Shown: piece by piece, positions 37,241 to 44,825 of the stretch
Layout of the letters: each line of letters opens with the position of its first letter
Position numbering within the stretch: the stretch's first letter is position 1
Assembly: GCF_004795105.1 (NCBI RefSeq)
Contig: NZ_SSBL01000002.1
Span: 124,001 to 188,000 of the forward strand
From: Streptomyces sp. A0642
Lineage (GTDB): Bacteria > Actinomycetota > Actinomycetes > Streptomycetales > Streptomycetaceae
Reading direction: 5' to 3'
DNA length: 64,000 nt
Made by a program: the position numbers and the translations under genes
The notes under the pieces: model-generated
The model's database searches: none
Told to the model about the DNA's origin: nothing
Seen by the model: only the letters and a program-made list of their open reading frames with translations

Positions 37241-37774
37241 ATGATCCCGAATGAAGACCGCCGGTTTCCCGCTGCGCTCGCTGCTGCCATGGCGGTCCGC
37301 CTCGACTGCATAGGCGAGGATGGCGTGGACTTCGAGCCCTACGAGTCCTTCCTGGCTGCCGACGACACAACGGATTGGCTCCGTGCATGGACGGGCAACA
37401 GCGACCTGACCGGCGACGACTTCCGCGTCTTCGGCCAGGACGGCACCGGCGGGTACGCAGCCTTCTGGTTTATCCGTCCAGGCGGGGACCTCCCAGAGCA
37501 ACCCGTTGTCTTTATGGGCTCCGAAGGAGAGACCGGGGTAGTCGCCCGCGACTTGGGCGCCTTCCTATGGCTGCTGGCCGACGGCTTCGGCCCGTGGGAA
37601 GCGGCCGCGTTCTACGAACCCGAGCCCGACTGGGCTCCGCGGGTCAACGAGGATCTAGCGGCTATCGCGGAGCAGTACGCTCCGGCCTGCCGCGCGTCGG
37701 CAGCGACGATCGTCGCTCAGGCCACACAAGAGTTCCCCGACTTCGACAACACCATCATGGGACTGTGCCGTTGA
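37241..37774 (+). CDS. SUKH/SMI1-KNR4-like protein
   Basis: This 177-residue soluble protein has SUKH-type blocks: FEPYESFLAADDTTDWL, FRVFGQDGTGGYAAFWF and PVVFMGSEGETGVVARDLGAFLWLLADGFGPWE. SUKH proteins are often immunity proteins to polymorphic toxins; no toxin gene is nearby. No Shine-Dalgarno is seen, and TAATCT ends six bases before the ATG, so a leaderless transcript is likely. Confidence 0.7.
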   Translation: MIPNEDRRFPAALAAAMAVRLDCIGEDGVDFEPYESFLAADDTTDWLRAWTGNSDLTGDDFRVFGQDGTGGYAAFWFIRPGGDLPEQPVVFMGSEGETGVVARDLGAFLWLLADGFGPWEAAAFYEPEPDWAPRVNEDLAAIAEQYAPACRASAATIVAQATQEFPDFDNTIMGLCR

Positions 37775-37806
37775 GCCCAGCCATCAGGCCGGACAGCGCA
37801 ACTGCC

Positions 37807-38331
37807 GTGACCCGTCTCGTTGAAGTTTGATCAGTCTCAGCGAAGTTTGACCGGCTCTGTAGCAGCGCAGCGGCTCAGCTGACAGGGTGGTCCGGCTGAG
37901 GCCAGGGACCCTCGAAGGCCGGCCCGCAGTCGTCGGGCAGATGGCCCACCACCAACGCGGCCGCCTGCCGCGGCGTAAGCAACTCGCCCAGCATGCCACC
38001 CACGCGCAACGGCCCGTAGACGATGCACGATTGCACGTCGCCCACGATGTACGGCAGGTCGTTGCTCCACGGGAACTGTGTGTTCCGATGAAAGCTGAGC
38101 GCCCTGTGGCCCGGGAACGGGTACAGGGCCCGCAGCCGAGGTTCGGCGTAGGCGGCCGCTATGACTGCAGCCGCCCCCGGGGTGCCCTTCCAGTATTCCG
38201 CGCCAGGTCTTCTCAACAACGGTCTCTTCAGCCATTCCGTGATCATGGGTCCGGGCTAGGCCACAACAACCCGCTCCACCCTGGCGGTCAAGCTTCGATG
38301 AGACCTACCGAACTTCGCTGAGACGGGTCAC
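37807..38331. mobile_element. 525-bp MITE-like unit with 46-bp terminal inverted repeats
   Basis: The ends 37807-37852 and 38286-38331 (reverse complement) match at 37 of 46 positions, both starting GTGACCCGTCTC and ending TTGACC. Each end holds two sub-repeats of GTCTC-n3-GAAGTT type, like the multiple end repeats of IS21-family elements. The only gene inside is DUF6193. There is no transposase. A possible 3-bp duplication GCC flanks the unit. Confidence 0.7.
37875..38246 (-). CDS. DUF6193-like protein (C-terminal domain), cargo of the inverted-repeat unit
   Basis: The 123-residue frame matches the C-terminal part of DUF6193 proteins: AYAEPRLRALYPFPGHRALSFHRNT, NDLPYIVG and AAALVVGHLPDDCGPAFEGPW. 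Full-length members have an extra N-terminal region missing here, so this may be a truncated, possibly still expressed copy. It lies within the 46-bp inverted repeats. Confidence 0.62.
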   Translation of the reverse strand: MITEWLKRPLLRRPGAEYWKGTPGAAAVIAAAYAEPRLRALYPFPGHRALSFHRNTQFPWSNDLPYIVGDVQSCIVYGPLRVGGMLGELLTPRQAAALVVGHLPDDCGPAFEGPWPQPDHPVS

Positions 38332-38341
38332 GCCGGCATCT

Positions 38342-38629
38342 TCACGTGCTGTGGGTCTGAGCCCGCTCCAAGCCCTCCATTACGGCGTTATGAAAGGCGA
38401 GCTCGCCGGACCGGCAAGGCGCGGCGAAGAACATGCTTTGCGCTTCGGCGAGCCCACATTCCACGACCTGCATGGTGACCCTGACGGCGTCCGCTCCGTC
38501 ACAGCCGCGCTCCTTCAAGAATGCCTGCAAGGCTGCGCCGTCGTAGGACTCCGCCCAGACGGGTTCCGCTGCCTCGGTCATGTTGGCTATCCGCGCCCTA
38601 CGTGCTGCGTCGATCACGGAGCCTCGCAA
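38342..38629 (-). CDS. Hypothetical protein in the integrated element
   Basis: The 95-residue frame (TTG 38629; ATG 38581 or GTG 38617 are alternatives) includes WAESYDGAALQAFLKERGCDG and a helical C-terminus. No family or ribosome binding site is recognised. It lies 11 bp beyond the inverted-repeat unit, so the insertion may have clipped its downstream region. Confidence 0.45.
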   Translation of the reverse strand: MRGSVIDAARRARIANMTEAAEPVWAESYDGAALQAFLKERGCDGADAVRVTMQVVECGLAEAQSMFFAAPCRSGELAFHNAVMEGLERAQTHST

Positions 38630-38760
38630 CGATCATCGGTGTTGCCCGGATCTGGTTCTGGTACGGGCGCGGGCAACGGAAGCTCCCGGTCAACCGTCGC
38701 CCGATCGCCCTTCTTTGCAGCACCGGGATTGCAGCCGGCCCGACAATACTTCGACCCGGG

Positions 38761-38991
38761 CTACACCTGCTGCCGATTAACGGGGACCTCGTAGACGATC
38801 TCACACAGGGCGGCGGGAACGACGATGTCCGCCGTCTCAACAGGCTGCCCCTGATCGCTGTAGGACGCCCGCCGGGTGTGTGTGACGAGTGCGGCCTTCT
38901 GAATCCCAAGGAGCGAGGCTTCCTCGGCGGTCGCCTGCCGCGGCTCGGGCCGCTCCACGGCGGGGCTGGTCGTGACGCCGATCTGGGCCAT
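38761..38991 (-). pseudogene. C-terminal (UTRA) fragment of a GntR-family regulator
   Basis: The 76 residues RMAQIGVTTSPAVERPEPRQATAEEA..., YSDQGQPVETADIVVPAALCEIVYEVPV match the end of a GntR/UTRA regulator such as the KorSA type carried by Streptomyces integrative plasmids. The winged-helix DNA-binding half is gone; the fragment is cut where integrase DNA begins. Confidence 0.65.
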
Positions 38992-39121
38992 TGGAGATCC
39001 TCGGCCCAGTCAGATCGCGGTCACGATGAACATCTATGCCCACGTCGTCCAGGACACGCAGCACGAGGCCGCGAGTCACCTCGACCGCATGTTGAAGCGG
39101 CAGCGTCCCGACCGTGGATGA
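38991..39121 (+). pseudogene. C-terminal remnant of a tyrosine-recombinase integrase
   Basis: Codons 39008-39121 read SQIAVTMNIYAHVVQDTQHEAASHLDRML and end in TGA; TMNIYAHV carries the catalytic Tyr region. A one-base deletion before 39008 separates this from LEILG in the preceding frame. Everything upstream, including the Arg-His catalytic residues, is lost. It lies beside the tRNA att site, as integrase genes do. Confidence 0.82.
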
Positions 39122-39152
39122 CCACGCCTGTTGATGTCAAAAGTAGATGTCG

Positions 39153-39184
39153 AAGGCCCCCAACCATGATCGATTGGGGGCCTT
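39153..39184. terminator. Terminator beyond tRNA-Val
   Basis: AAGGCCCCCAA and TTGGGGGCCTT make a perfect 11-bp stem with a 10-nt loop. It is supplied by the element side and can end both the tRNA (minus) and the integrase remnant (plus). Confidence 0.7.
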
Positions 39185-39188
39185 CTTA

Positions 39189-39234
39189 CTGGTGGGCGCG
39201 GACGGTTTCGAACCGCCGACATCTGCTTTGTAAG
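39189..39234. repeat. Attachment-site copy within the functional tRNA-Val
   Basis: The second copy of the 46-bp direct repeat; it covers the 3' part of the tRNA from the anticodon loop to CCA plus one base. Confidence 0.85.
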
Positions 39235-39264
39235 AGCAGCGCTCTACCCCTGAGCTACGCACCC
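39190..39264 (-). tRNA. tRNA-Val (anticodon UAC), CCA encoded
   Basis: On the minus strand the cloverleaf is complete: 7-bp acceptor GGGTGCG/CGCGCCC with one G-U pair, D arm GCTC-AGGGGTA-GAGC, anticodon stem CTGCT/AGCAG with loop CTTACAA (anticodon TAC), T arm GGCGG-TTCGAAA-CCGTC, and an encoded CCA. The 3' part was restored by the inserted element. Confidence 0.93.
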
Positions 39265-39458
39265 GTGGATGAAGCAACAGGTTACATGCCTGACGGCACC
39301 CGTCGACAATCGGTTGCCCGGCCCGGGCAGCCCGACGACACGCGCCGTAGGGGGGATATCCCCACCCCGGAGACGGTAGCCGACCGGATCGTCCCGGCGG
39401 CGGGGGCTGCATACGGTGGGAGCACATCGGCAGCGCCAGCCAGGGGGACTCGATCGTC

Positions 39459-40247
39459 ATGACCATCCGCACCCGCATCCGCACCCGTGCTCGTACCCAA
39501 GTCCTCGCGGCCACCGGGGGAACCGTTCTACTCGTGGGCGTGCTCAGTGGGTGTGGCGGCACCGACGTGGAGGACGCTCCCGTCGAGCACAAGTCGTTCG
39601 CGTACAGCGGGAAGGCGCTGACCATCGAGGCGGAGAACTCGACCGTGGAGGTCGTGCCCGCCGATGTGGAGCAGATCGAGGTCACGCGCAGGGTCGACGG
39701 GTGGGTCGTGCTCGGGAGTGGGCCGGACCCCGTGTGGAAGCTGGAGGGCGACACGCTGACGCTTCGAGTGAGGTGCGACGCGTTGATCAGCGACTGCGGC
39801 GCTCAGCACCAGGTGAAGGTGCCTCGTGGGCTCGGCCTGACCGTGGACGCGGACAACGGGAAGGTCACCGCGTCCGGGTTCGGCACGCCGCTCAAGCTGC
39901 ACTCCGACAACGGCGGGGTCGTCGTGCGGGATGTCACCGGGCCGCTGGAGCTGGAGAGCGACAACGGCTCCGTGCGCGGCGAGCGGATCTCGGCGGCCTC
40001 CGTGGTGGCCCGCTCGGACAACGGCTCGGTGGAGCTCGGCTTCAGCCGTGTCCCCGATCTGGTGGACACCGTCAGTGACAACGGACGCGTCACCATCGAC
40101 CTGCCGGCCGGCAAGAGCGCGTACGCCGTGTCCGCGTCGGCCGACAACGGGGACGTCTCCGTGGCCGTGCCCCGCAGCGACGACAGCCCGCATACGGTGA
40201 AGGCGCGCAGCGACAACGGGCAAGTCACCGTGCGAAGCGCGAACTAA
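39459..40247 (+). CDS. DUF4097 beta-strand-repeat lipoprotein
   Basis: The 262-residue protein has an Arg-rich start, a signal helix and a lipobox LSGC (Cys32). Beyond about residue 48 it folds as a beta-helix of DUF4097 type with the repeat S-D-N-G every 15-20 residues (ENSTVEV, DNGKVTA, SDNGGVVV, SDNGSVRG, SDNGSVEL, SDNGRVTI, DNGDVSV, SDNGQVTV). It is exposed on the outer membrane face; the role is unknown, possibly adhesive or sensory. Confidence 0.85.
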   Translation: MTIRTRIRTRARTQVLAATGGTVLLVGVLSGCGGTDVEDAPVEHKSFAYSGKALTIEAENSTVEVVPADVEQIEVTRRVDGWVVLGSGPDPVWKLEGDTLTLRVRCDALISDCGAQHQVKVPRGLGLTVDADNGKVTASGFGTPLKLHSDNGGVVVRDVTGPLELESDNGSVRGERISAASVVARSDNGSVELGFSRVPDLVDTVSDNGRVTIDLPAGKSAYAVSASADNGDVSVAVPRSDDSPHTVKARSDNGQVTVRSAN

Positions 40248-40318
40248 CAGACCCGTGTGTTCGTCCTTACCTGGTGGGAGAATGTACCGGGCAGGGCGAA
40301 TCAGCACGGGAGAGGGAT

Positions 40319-41860
40319 GTGACGGCGACACACGCGAAGCCGGAGGCGAGAGCGGGTGGGAGTTCCGCCGTCAAGGACGTCCCTGCCAGTGAGGGTGCAG
40401 CCAGCGATGGCCTTGCCAGTGAGGGTGCAGCCAGCGACGTCCCTGCCACTGATGCCGCTGCCCCTGACGTTCCTGGCACTCATGTCGCTGCCCGTGATGT
40501 CCCTGCCAGGAGCGAGGGAAACGGTCGCGGGTCCGGCGTTCGTGATGCCCTGCTCATGATGGTGCTGCCCGTTCCCCTGCTCGTCGCGGCTCTGCCCGCC
40601 GCCTTCGCCGGCGGTGGTACGCGGCGTTGGTTCGGCGGGCGCGGGGAAGGCCAGCGGGCCGAGGCTCAGGCCGCGAAGGACGCCGCCGCCGAGGCGTTCT
40701 ACGAGCTCGACACCGCCCAGCGTGATCTGCAGATCTCCATAGAGACCATCACGGCCGTGGACAGTTCCCCGGCCGCCCGGAAGGCGGTCGACGACTTCGC
40801 CGCTCTCGGGCGGCGCATCGACGAGGCCAGCCACGCCTACATCACAGCTGTCGACGCACACGATCTCGACCGGCACGACCTCGAACCGGCGGTCGCCTCC
40901 CGTGCCCGGACCGAGTTGTCCGCCGCCAAGGACGAGCTCGTACGGGTCAAGGGCGAGCTGGACCGGTTCGCCGCGGGGCTCGGTCCGCTCCTCGGGACGG
41001 CCGAGACGCAGCTCGCCCGGCTCGCCCCCGCGGTGGAGCGCGCGCGACAGGCGCTCCTGGCAGCGAGCAATGCTCTCGACGCGGTGCGGGCGTCCGGACT
41101 GCGGGCGGATGATCTCGCCGCGCGGCTGGCCGCCCTCGCCCCCGAGCTGACCAGGCTCAATCAGGGGGCGGGCCGGCACGGTGTGCCCGAGACCCTCCAG
41201 CGCGCCGATCAGGTCCTGCGGGATGCCGAAGCCGTACGTGCCGAGGCGGCGCAGTTGCCCGAGCGGGCCTCCGAGATCGACAAGCGCCTGGTGACGCTGC
41301 GTACGCGGGCCCAGGCGCTGACAACCCGGTCGGCCTCGGTCGAGCCCGTGCTCAGCGAGTTGCGGCGGCGGTTCTCGGCGGCCTGCTGGCAGGACCTCCA
41401 GCCGGTTCCCGAGCAGGCGGCCGTCAATGTGCGCCAGGCCGAGGAAAAGCTCAAGGAGGCCGCGAAGGCGCGGGACGAGCAGCGGTGGGCGGATGCCACG
41501 TCGCGGCTGAGTACGGTACGAGCCCTGCTCAACGCCACGGACGAGGCGGTGTCCGCGGCCGGTGACCGGTTGCAGCGGCTGGATGCCGTGGCCAAGGACC
41601 CGCAGCAGGAGATCCAGCGCACCCGGTTCGCGATCCGGGACGCCCAGCGCCTCGCCATGGCCGGGCGCCAGACACCCGAGCCGCGCCACGCCCAGCCGCT
41701 CGACGACGCGGTGGCCCGCCTCGCCCAGGCCGTCACCGCCCTCGAGGGACGCCATCCCGACTACTGGCACTTCCTGACGGTGACCGAAGGCCTGCGCCGG
41801 ACCGCCGCACGCGTCGTCTCCGAGATCCGTGAGGAGCGCGGCGCAGGCGCCGGAGCCTGA
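40319..41860 (+). CDS. Large coiled-coil membrane-linked protein
   Basis: From GTG 40319 (GGGAGAGGGA upstream) the 513-residue protein has a low-complexity repeat region (about 17-65), one hydrophobic segment near 80-95 (LLMMVLPVPLLVAALPAAFA), and a long helical coiled coil rich in Ala, Glu, Arg and Leu. It probably spans the membrane once with a scaffold-like cytosolic rod. The nearby DUF4097 and DUF4383 genes point to an envelope role. An earlier GTG at 40274 is possible. Confidence 0.7.
   Translation: MTATHAKPEARAGGSSAVKDVPASEGAASDGLASEGAASDVPATDAAAPDVPGTHVAARDVPARSEGNGRGSGVRDALLMMVLPVPLLVAALPAAFAGGGTRRWFGGRGEGQRAEAQAAKDAAAEAFYELDTAQRDLQISIETITAVDSSPAARKAVDDFAALGRRIDEASHAYITAVDAHDLDRHDLEPAVASRARTELSAAKDELVRVKGELDRFAAGLGPLLGTAETQLARLAPAVERARQALLAASNALDAVRASGLRADDLAARLAALAPELTRLNQGAGRHGVPETLQRADQVLRDAEAVRAEAAQLPERASEIDKRLVTLRTRAQALTTRSASVEPVLSELRRRFSAACWQDLQPVPEQAAVNVRQAEEKLKEAAKARDEQRWADATSRLSTVRALLNATDEAVSAAGDRLQRLDAVAKDPQQEIQRTRFAIRDAQRLAMAGRQTPEPRHAQPLDDAVARLAQAVTALEGRHPDYWHFLTVTEGLRRTAARVVSEIREERGAGAGA
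40376..40510 (+). repeat. Tandem low-complexity repeats in the coiled-coil gene
   Basis: Units of about 30 bp such as GTCCCTGCCAGTGAGGGTGC recur (with GATGGCCTTGCCAGTGAGGG and later variants), encoding DVPASEGAAS-like peptides. The first two units are nearly identical. Confidence 0.6.
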
Positions 41861-41962
41861 CCCGGGCACACGAGCCGCGTACGCCTGGGTGTGCGTGCGC
41901 GCGGCGCAGGCGCCGGACCCTTACCCCGGGCACCCGAGCCGCCTACGCCTGTGCGTGCGGCG
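41838..41962. repeat. Imperfect tandem duplication at the end of the coiled-coil gene
   Basis: GCGCGGCGCAGGCGCCGGA...GGGCAC..GAGCCGC.TACGCCTG occurs twice, with a period of about 62 bp. The first copy covers the last codons (RGAGAGA) and stop; the second is non-coding. No other feature is seen between 41861 and 42105. Confidence 0.65.
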
Positions 41963-42105
41963 AAGACGGGACCGCCTCCTCCCACCCGGCCCTGCGACGA
42001 CCACCGGACCGCCTCCGCCCACCGGACCGTCTCCGCCCGCCCGCGTGCCCTGACGTGCGGCGGTCCCGCCCCCGCGCGATCCTGGTAGCTACGAAGGAGG
42101 GTTTC

Positions 42106-42759
42106 ATGGCCACCCATGTACTGCCTCCGGCCCGGCGCCGGTCCGCCCCGAAGGCCCCTCGCCGCGCAGCGATCCGGCTCGACGAGCACCTGCCGGTGGA
42201 CCACCGCCTCAGCCGCTTCTACCGGATCGGCGCCGGGCTGATGGGTCTGGTGCTCGTCGCCTTCGGCATCCTCGGGCTGACGGACAACGTCGGCTACTTC
42301 GACACCGGCGGCGACACCGTCGCGGGCCTGAGCACCAACGGCGCGCTCAGCGTCCTGTCGATCTGCATCGGGGGGCTGCTGTTCGCCGGAATGGTCATCG
42401 GCGGCAACTTCGCCTCGACGCTCAACATGGTCCTGGGCATCGCCTTCATCCTCAGCGGCTTCGTCAACCTCGCCGTCCTGGACAGCGGGCTCAACATCCT
42501 CGCCTTCGAGATCCAGAACGTGCTGTTCAGCTTCGTGGTCGGTCTCCTACTGATGCTGTTCGGCATGTACGGACGCGTCAGCGGCGGGCTGCCCCATGAC
42601 AATCCCTACTGGCGGGCTCGCCACCCCGAGGACGCCGCGCGTGAGCAGCGGCTCGCGCGGCGGCGGGCGGTCGAGGACATGCCCGTCGCCCGGTCCGGCC
42701 GCGGGGAGGGAGAGAACGCGTCTGCCGGCCGTGCCGCGAAACGGACCGGTCGTTCGTAG
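42106..42759 (+). CDS. DUF4383 membrane protein
   Basis: The 217-residue protein has a basic N-terminus (1-32), four helices between about 43 and 155 (with FYRIGAGLMGLVLVAFGILG and NILAFEIQNVLFSFVVGLLLML), and a basic cytosolic tail with HPEDAAREQRLARRRA. This matches DUF4383 proteins of unknown function. ATG 42106 has a strong GAAGGAGG. Confidence 0.85.
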   Translation: MATHVLPPARRRSAPKAPRRAAIRLDEHLPVDHRLSRFYRIGAGLMGLVLVAFGILGLTDNVGYFDTGGDTVAGLSTNGALSVLSICIGGLLFAGMVIGGNFASTLNMVLGIAFILSGFVNLAVLDSGLNILAFEIQNVLFSFVVGLLLMLFGMYGRVSGGLPHDNPYWRARHPEDAAREQRLARRRAVEDMPVARSGRGEGENASAGRAAKRTGRS

Positions 42760-42978
42760 GGCCTCGTGTGGCCTGCTGCCCCTCCCCCGCCGGTCCGGCC
42801 GCCAAGGGCTGTCCCGCACTTCCTGGTGGATCAGCGCGCGGCGTCGGATGCGGTGCATCGCAAGGCGGAGGGGCGTCCGCGTACTGGATGTATTCGGGCG
42901 TTTCGACAACGCGGCGAGGTGCCGTAGCTGTCGTCGCGCGCCCGCCAGGAATTGCGAGACAGCCCTTACCCTGGGGGC

Positions 42979-43200
42979 ATGCCTCGTTACGAGTACCGCT
43001 GCCGCTCCTGCGGAGACACCTTCGAGCTCAGCCGTCCGATGGCCGAGTCCTCGGCCCCCGCCTCCTGCCCCGCGGGGCACGAGGACACCGTGAAGCTTCT
43101 GTCGGCCGTCGCCGTGGGCGGTTCGGCCGGGGCCGGGCCCGCGCCCTCCGCCGGTGGCGGCGGGGGCGGCGGCTGCTGCGGTGGGGGCTGCTGCGGCTGA
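42979..43200 (+). CDS. FmdB-type zinc-ribbon protein with Gly-Cys tail
   Basis: The 73-residue protein starts MPRYEYRCRSCGDTFELSRPM with the CxxC (Cys8, Cys11) of the FmdB/CxxC_CXXC_SSSS zinc ribbon and a second CPAGH. A glycine stretch with two CC pairs (GGGCCGGGCCG) ends the protein; similar Gly/Cys tails occur in other actinobacterial members. The role is unknown, probably regulatory. ATG 42979 follows GGGGG. Confidence 0.8.
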   Translation: MPRYEYRCRSCGDTFELSRPMAESSAPASCPAGHEDTVKLLSAVAVGGSAGAGPAPSAGGGGGGGCCGGGCCG

Positions 43201-43207
43201 CCGGTCA

Positions 43208-43237
43208 CGGTGACCGCCGCCGGCGCGGCGGTCACCG
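43208..43237. terminator. Bidirectional terminator overlapping the O-methyltransferase stop
   Basis: A perfect 13-bp stem CGGTGACCGCCGC / GCGGCGGTCACCG with a CGGC loop ends both convergent genes and covers the final codons of the methyltransferase. Confidence 0.7.
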
Positions 43238-43891
43238 CTTGCGCGACAGCGTCAGTCCGTCCGACACCGTGAGCAGCACGCTGTCCATCCGCGGGTCGGC
43301 GGACACGTGGTTGTTGAACTCCTGGATGGCCGCTGTCGCCCCGGTCGCCCGCGGGTCCGTCACGCCGCCGTGGAAGAGCACGTTGTCGGTGGTGATGAGG
43401 CCGCCCTGGCGCATCCGGGGCACCAGTTCCTCCCAGTACGCGATGTAGTTGCCCTTGTCCGCGTCCAGGTAGGCGAAGTCGATGTGCGGCTCGGCGGGCA
43501 TGGCCCGCAGGGTGTCGAGAGCCGGGGCGATCCGCAGGTCGATCCGGTCGGCGACGCCGGCCTTCGCCCAGGCCTCACGGCCGTAGGCGGTCCACTCCTC
43601 CGAGATGTCGCAGGCGATCAGCCGTCCGTCGGTGGGCAGCGCCTGGGCCATCGCGAGGGCGGAGAACCCGGTGAAGGTCCCGACCTCGACGATGTGCCGG
43701 GCCCCGGTCAGCCGTACGAGGAAGGCGAGCAACGGGCCCTGTTCCTCGGCCGACTGCATGCCGGCGTGGTCGGGGAGCTTGGCGTACGTGGTCTCGACGA
43801 GCTCGCGCTGCACCGCGTCCAGCGGCGGGTTGTGGGCCAGCATGTACGCGTACAGCTCGTCCGTGATCCTGGTTTGGTTGCCCTTGGTCAT
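43232..43891 (-). CDS. Class I SAM-dependent O-methyltransferase (CCoAOMT-like)
   Basis: The 219-residue cytosolic enzyme has the family layout: SAM-binding HIVEVGTFTGFSALAMAQAL (motif I), LIACDISEEW and the metal-binding FAYLDADKGNY, TTDNVLFHGGV region. Relatives methylate catechol-type hydroxyls using Mg2+. The natural substrate is unknown. ATG 43891 has GGGAAG upstream. It is separate from the Ter operon that ends 88 bp beyond. Confidence 0.85.
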   Translation of the reverse strand: MTKGNQTRITDELYAYMLAHNPPLDAVQRELVETTYAKLPDHAGMQSAEEQGPLLAFLVRLTGARHIVEVGTFTGFSALAMAQALPTDGRLIACDISEEWTAYGREAWAKAGVADRIDLRIAPALDTLRAMPAEPHIDFAYLDADKGNYIAYWEELVPRMRQGGLITTDNVLFHGGVTDPRATGATAAIQEFNNHVSADPRMDSVLLTVSDGLTLSRKR

Positions 43892-43979
43892 CGCACCACT
43901 TCCCGCTCGGCCGAGTGCTCCGCCGACGGGCGGGGACGCGGTGACTTTAGTCGCCGGGCCCGGCCTGTTCGAGCCCCTG

Positions 43980-44825
43980 TCACGGCGCGTCGGCGGCCGG
44001 CGTGCGCGGCCCGGTGGCGTCGAGGAAGCGGCGCAGGATCTCCTCGCCCGCCGCCACGCCGCTCTCGGCGGTCACCTCCACGTGCGGGGAGTTCCAGCCC
44101 GCGTCGGCCAGTTCGCCGTGGCCGGGGCGCCAGCCGCGGTCGGCGGCGAGCAGCAGGTCGGCGTCGAGGAGGGAGTCGCCGGCGGCCAGGGTGAGCGTGG
44201 CGCCGGTGCGGCGGGCCACCTCACGCATCGCCGCGCTCTTCGTGAGCGGACGCGGCACGACGTAGATCTTGCGTCCCTGGAGCGAGACGGTCCAGCCTCG
44301 CGGCTCCGCCCACGCGGCGAGCTCCTTCGTCCAGTCCGCGGGGAGCAGGGCCCGGTCGACGACGAGGTAGGCGAAGAGGTCTTCGGCGACCCGCTCCTTG
44401 AGCAGCCAGGCGGGGTCGGCGGCGGCGACGAGATGCGTGCGGACCTCGTCGAGCGTGGCGCACTCCTCGGCCAGCCTGCCGGCCACGGCGCGCTGCCAGT
44501 CGCGGTCGGACACGCCGTCCACCAGGATGTGCCCGCCGTTGGCGCAGATCGCGAACTCGGCTGCGGCGCCCGGGAGATGAATGCGGTGGTACTGCTCGCG
44601 GGTGCGGGTCGTCGTCGGTACGAAGACCGTGGACGCCGAGCGCGTCAGCTCGTCGAGCAGGGCCGCGGCCGCCTCCGTGACGTACGAGAGGGGTTTCCCG
44701 TCGTACACCTCGACGCAGAGCAGTCGGGGGGCCTCGGCGTCCGGCATCGTGAGCTGGAGGGCGGCCGTCGAGTAGATGAGGGTGCGGTCGAGGTCGCTGG
44801 CGACCAGAGCCAGGGGGGTGCTCAC
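43980..44825 (-). CDS. HAD-family hydrolase of the Ter biosynthetic operon
   Basis: The 281-residue HAD protein starts near motif I VASDLDRTLIY (Asp11, Asp13). A Cof-type cap is followed by PLTKSAAMREVA (motif III Lys) and LAAGDSLLDADLL (motif IV). The GTG at 44825 overlaps the stop of the upstream gene by 4 bases (GTGA), showing translational coupling. HAD phosphatases recur with phosphoribosyltransferase and CitE-like enzymes in Ter clusters, where a nucleoside-like product has been proposed. Confidence 0.85.
   Translation of the reverse strand: MSTPLALVASDLDRTLIYSTAALQLTMPDAEAPRLLCVEVYDGKPLSYVTEAAAALLDELTRSASTVFVPTTTRTREQYHRIHLPGAAAEFAICANGGHILVDGVSDRDWQRAVAGRLAEECATLDEVRTHLVAAADPAWLLKERVAEDLFAYLVVDRALLPADWTKELAAWAEPRGWTVSLQGRKIYVVPRPLTKSAAMREVARRTGATLTLAAGDSLLDADLLLAADRGWRPGHGELADAGWNSPHVEVTAESGVAAGEEILRRFLDATGPRTPAADAP

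Larger units (their letters stand above)
35813..39188. mobile_element. Decayed integrative element inserted at tRNA-Val
   Basis: About 3.4 kb between the two att copies. It carries several small accessory genes (DUF6578, SUKH, DUF6193), a truncated GntR-type regulator and the last 40 or so codons of a tyrosine recombinase next to the tRNA. This gene set and site choice fit an actinomycete integrative (AICE-like) element that lost its replication, transfer and excision functions. The contents are lower in codon bias than the flanks. Confidence 0.78.
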
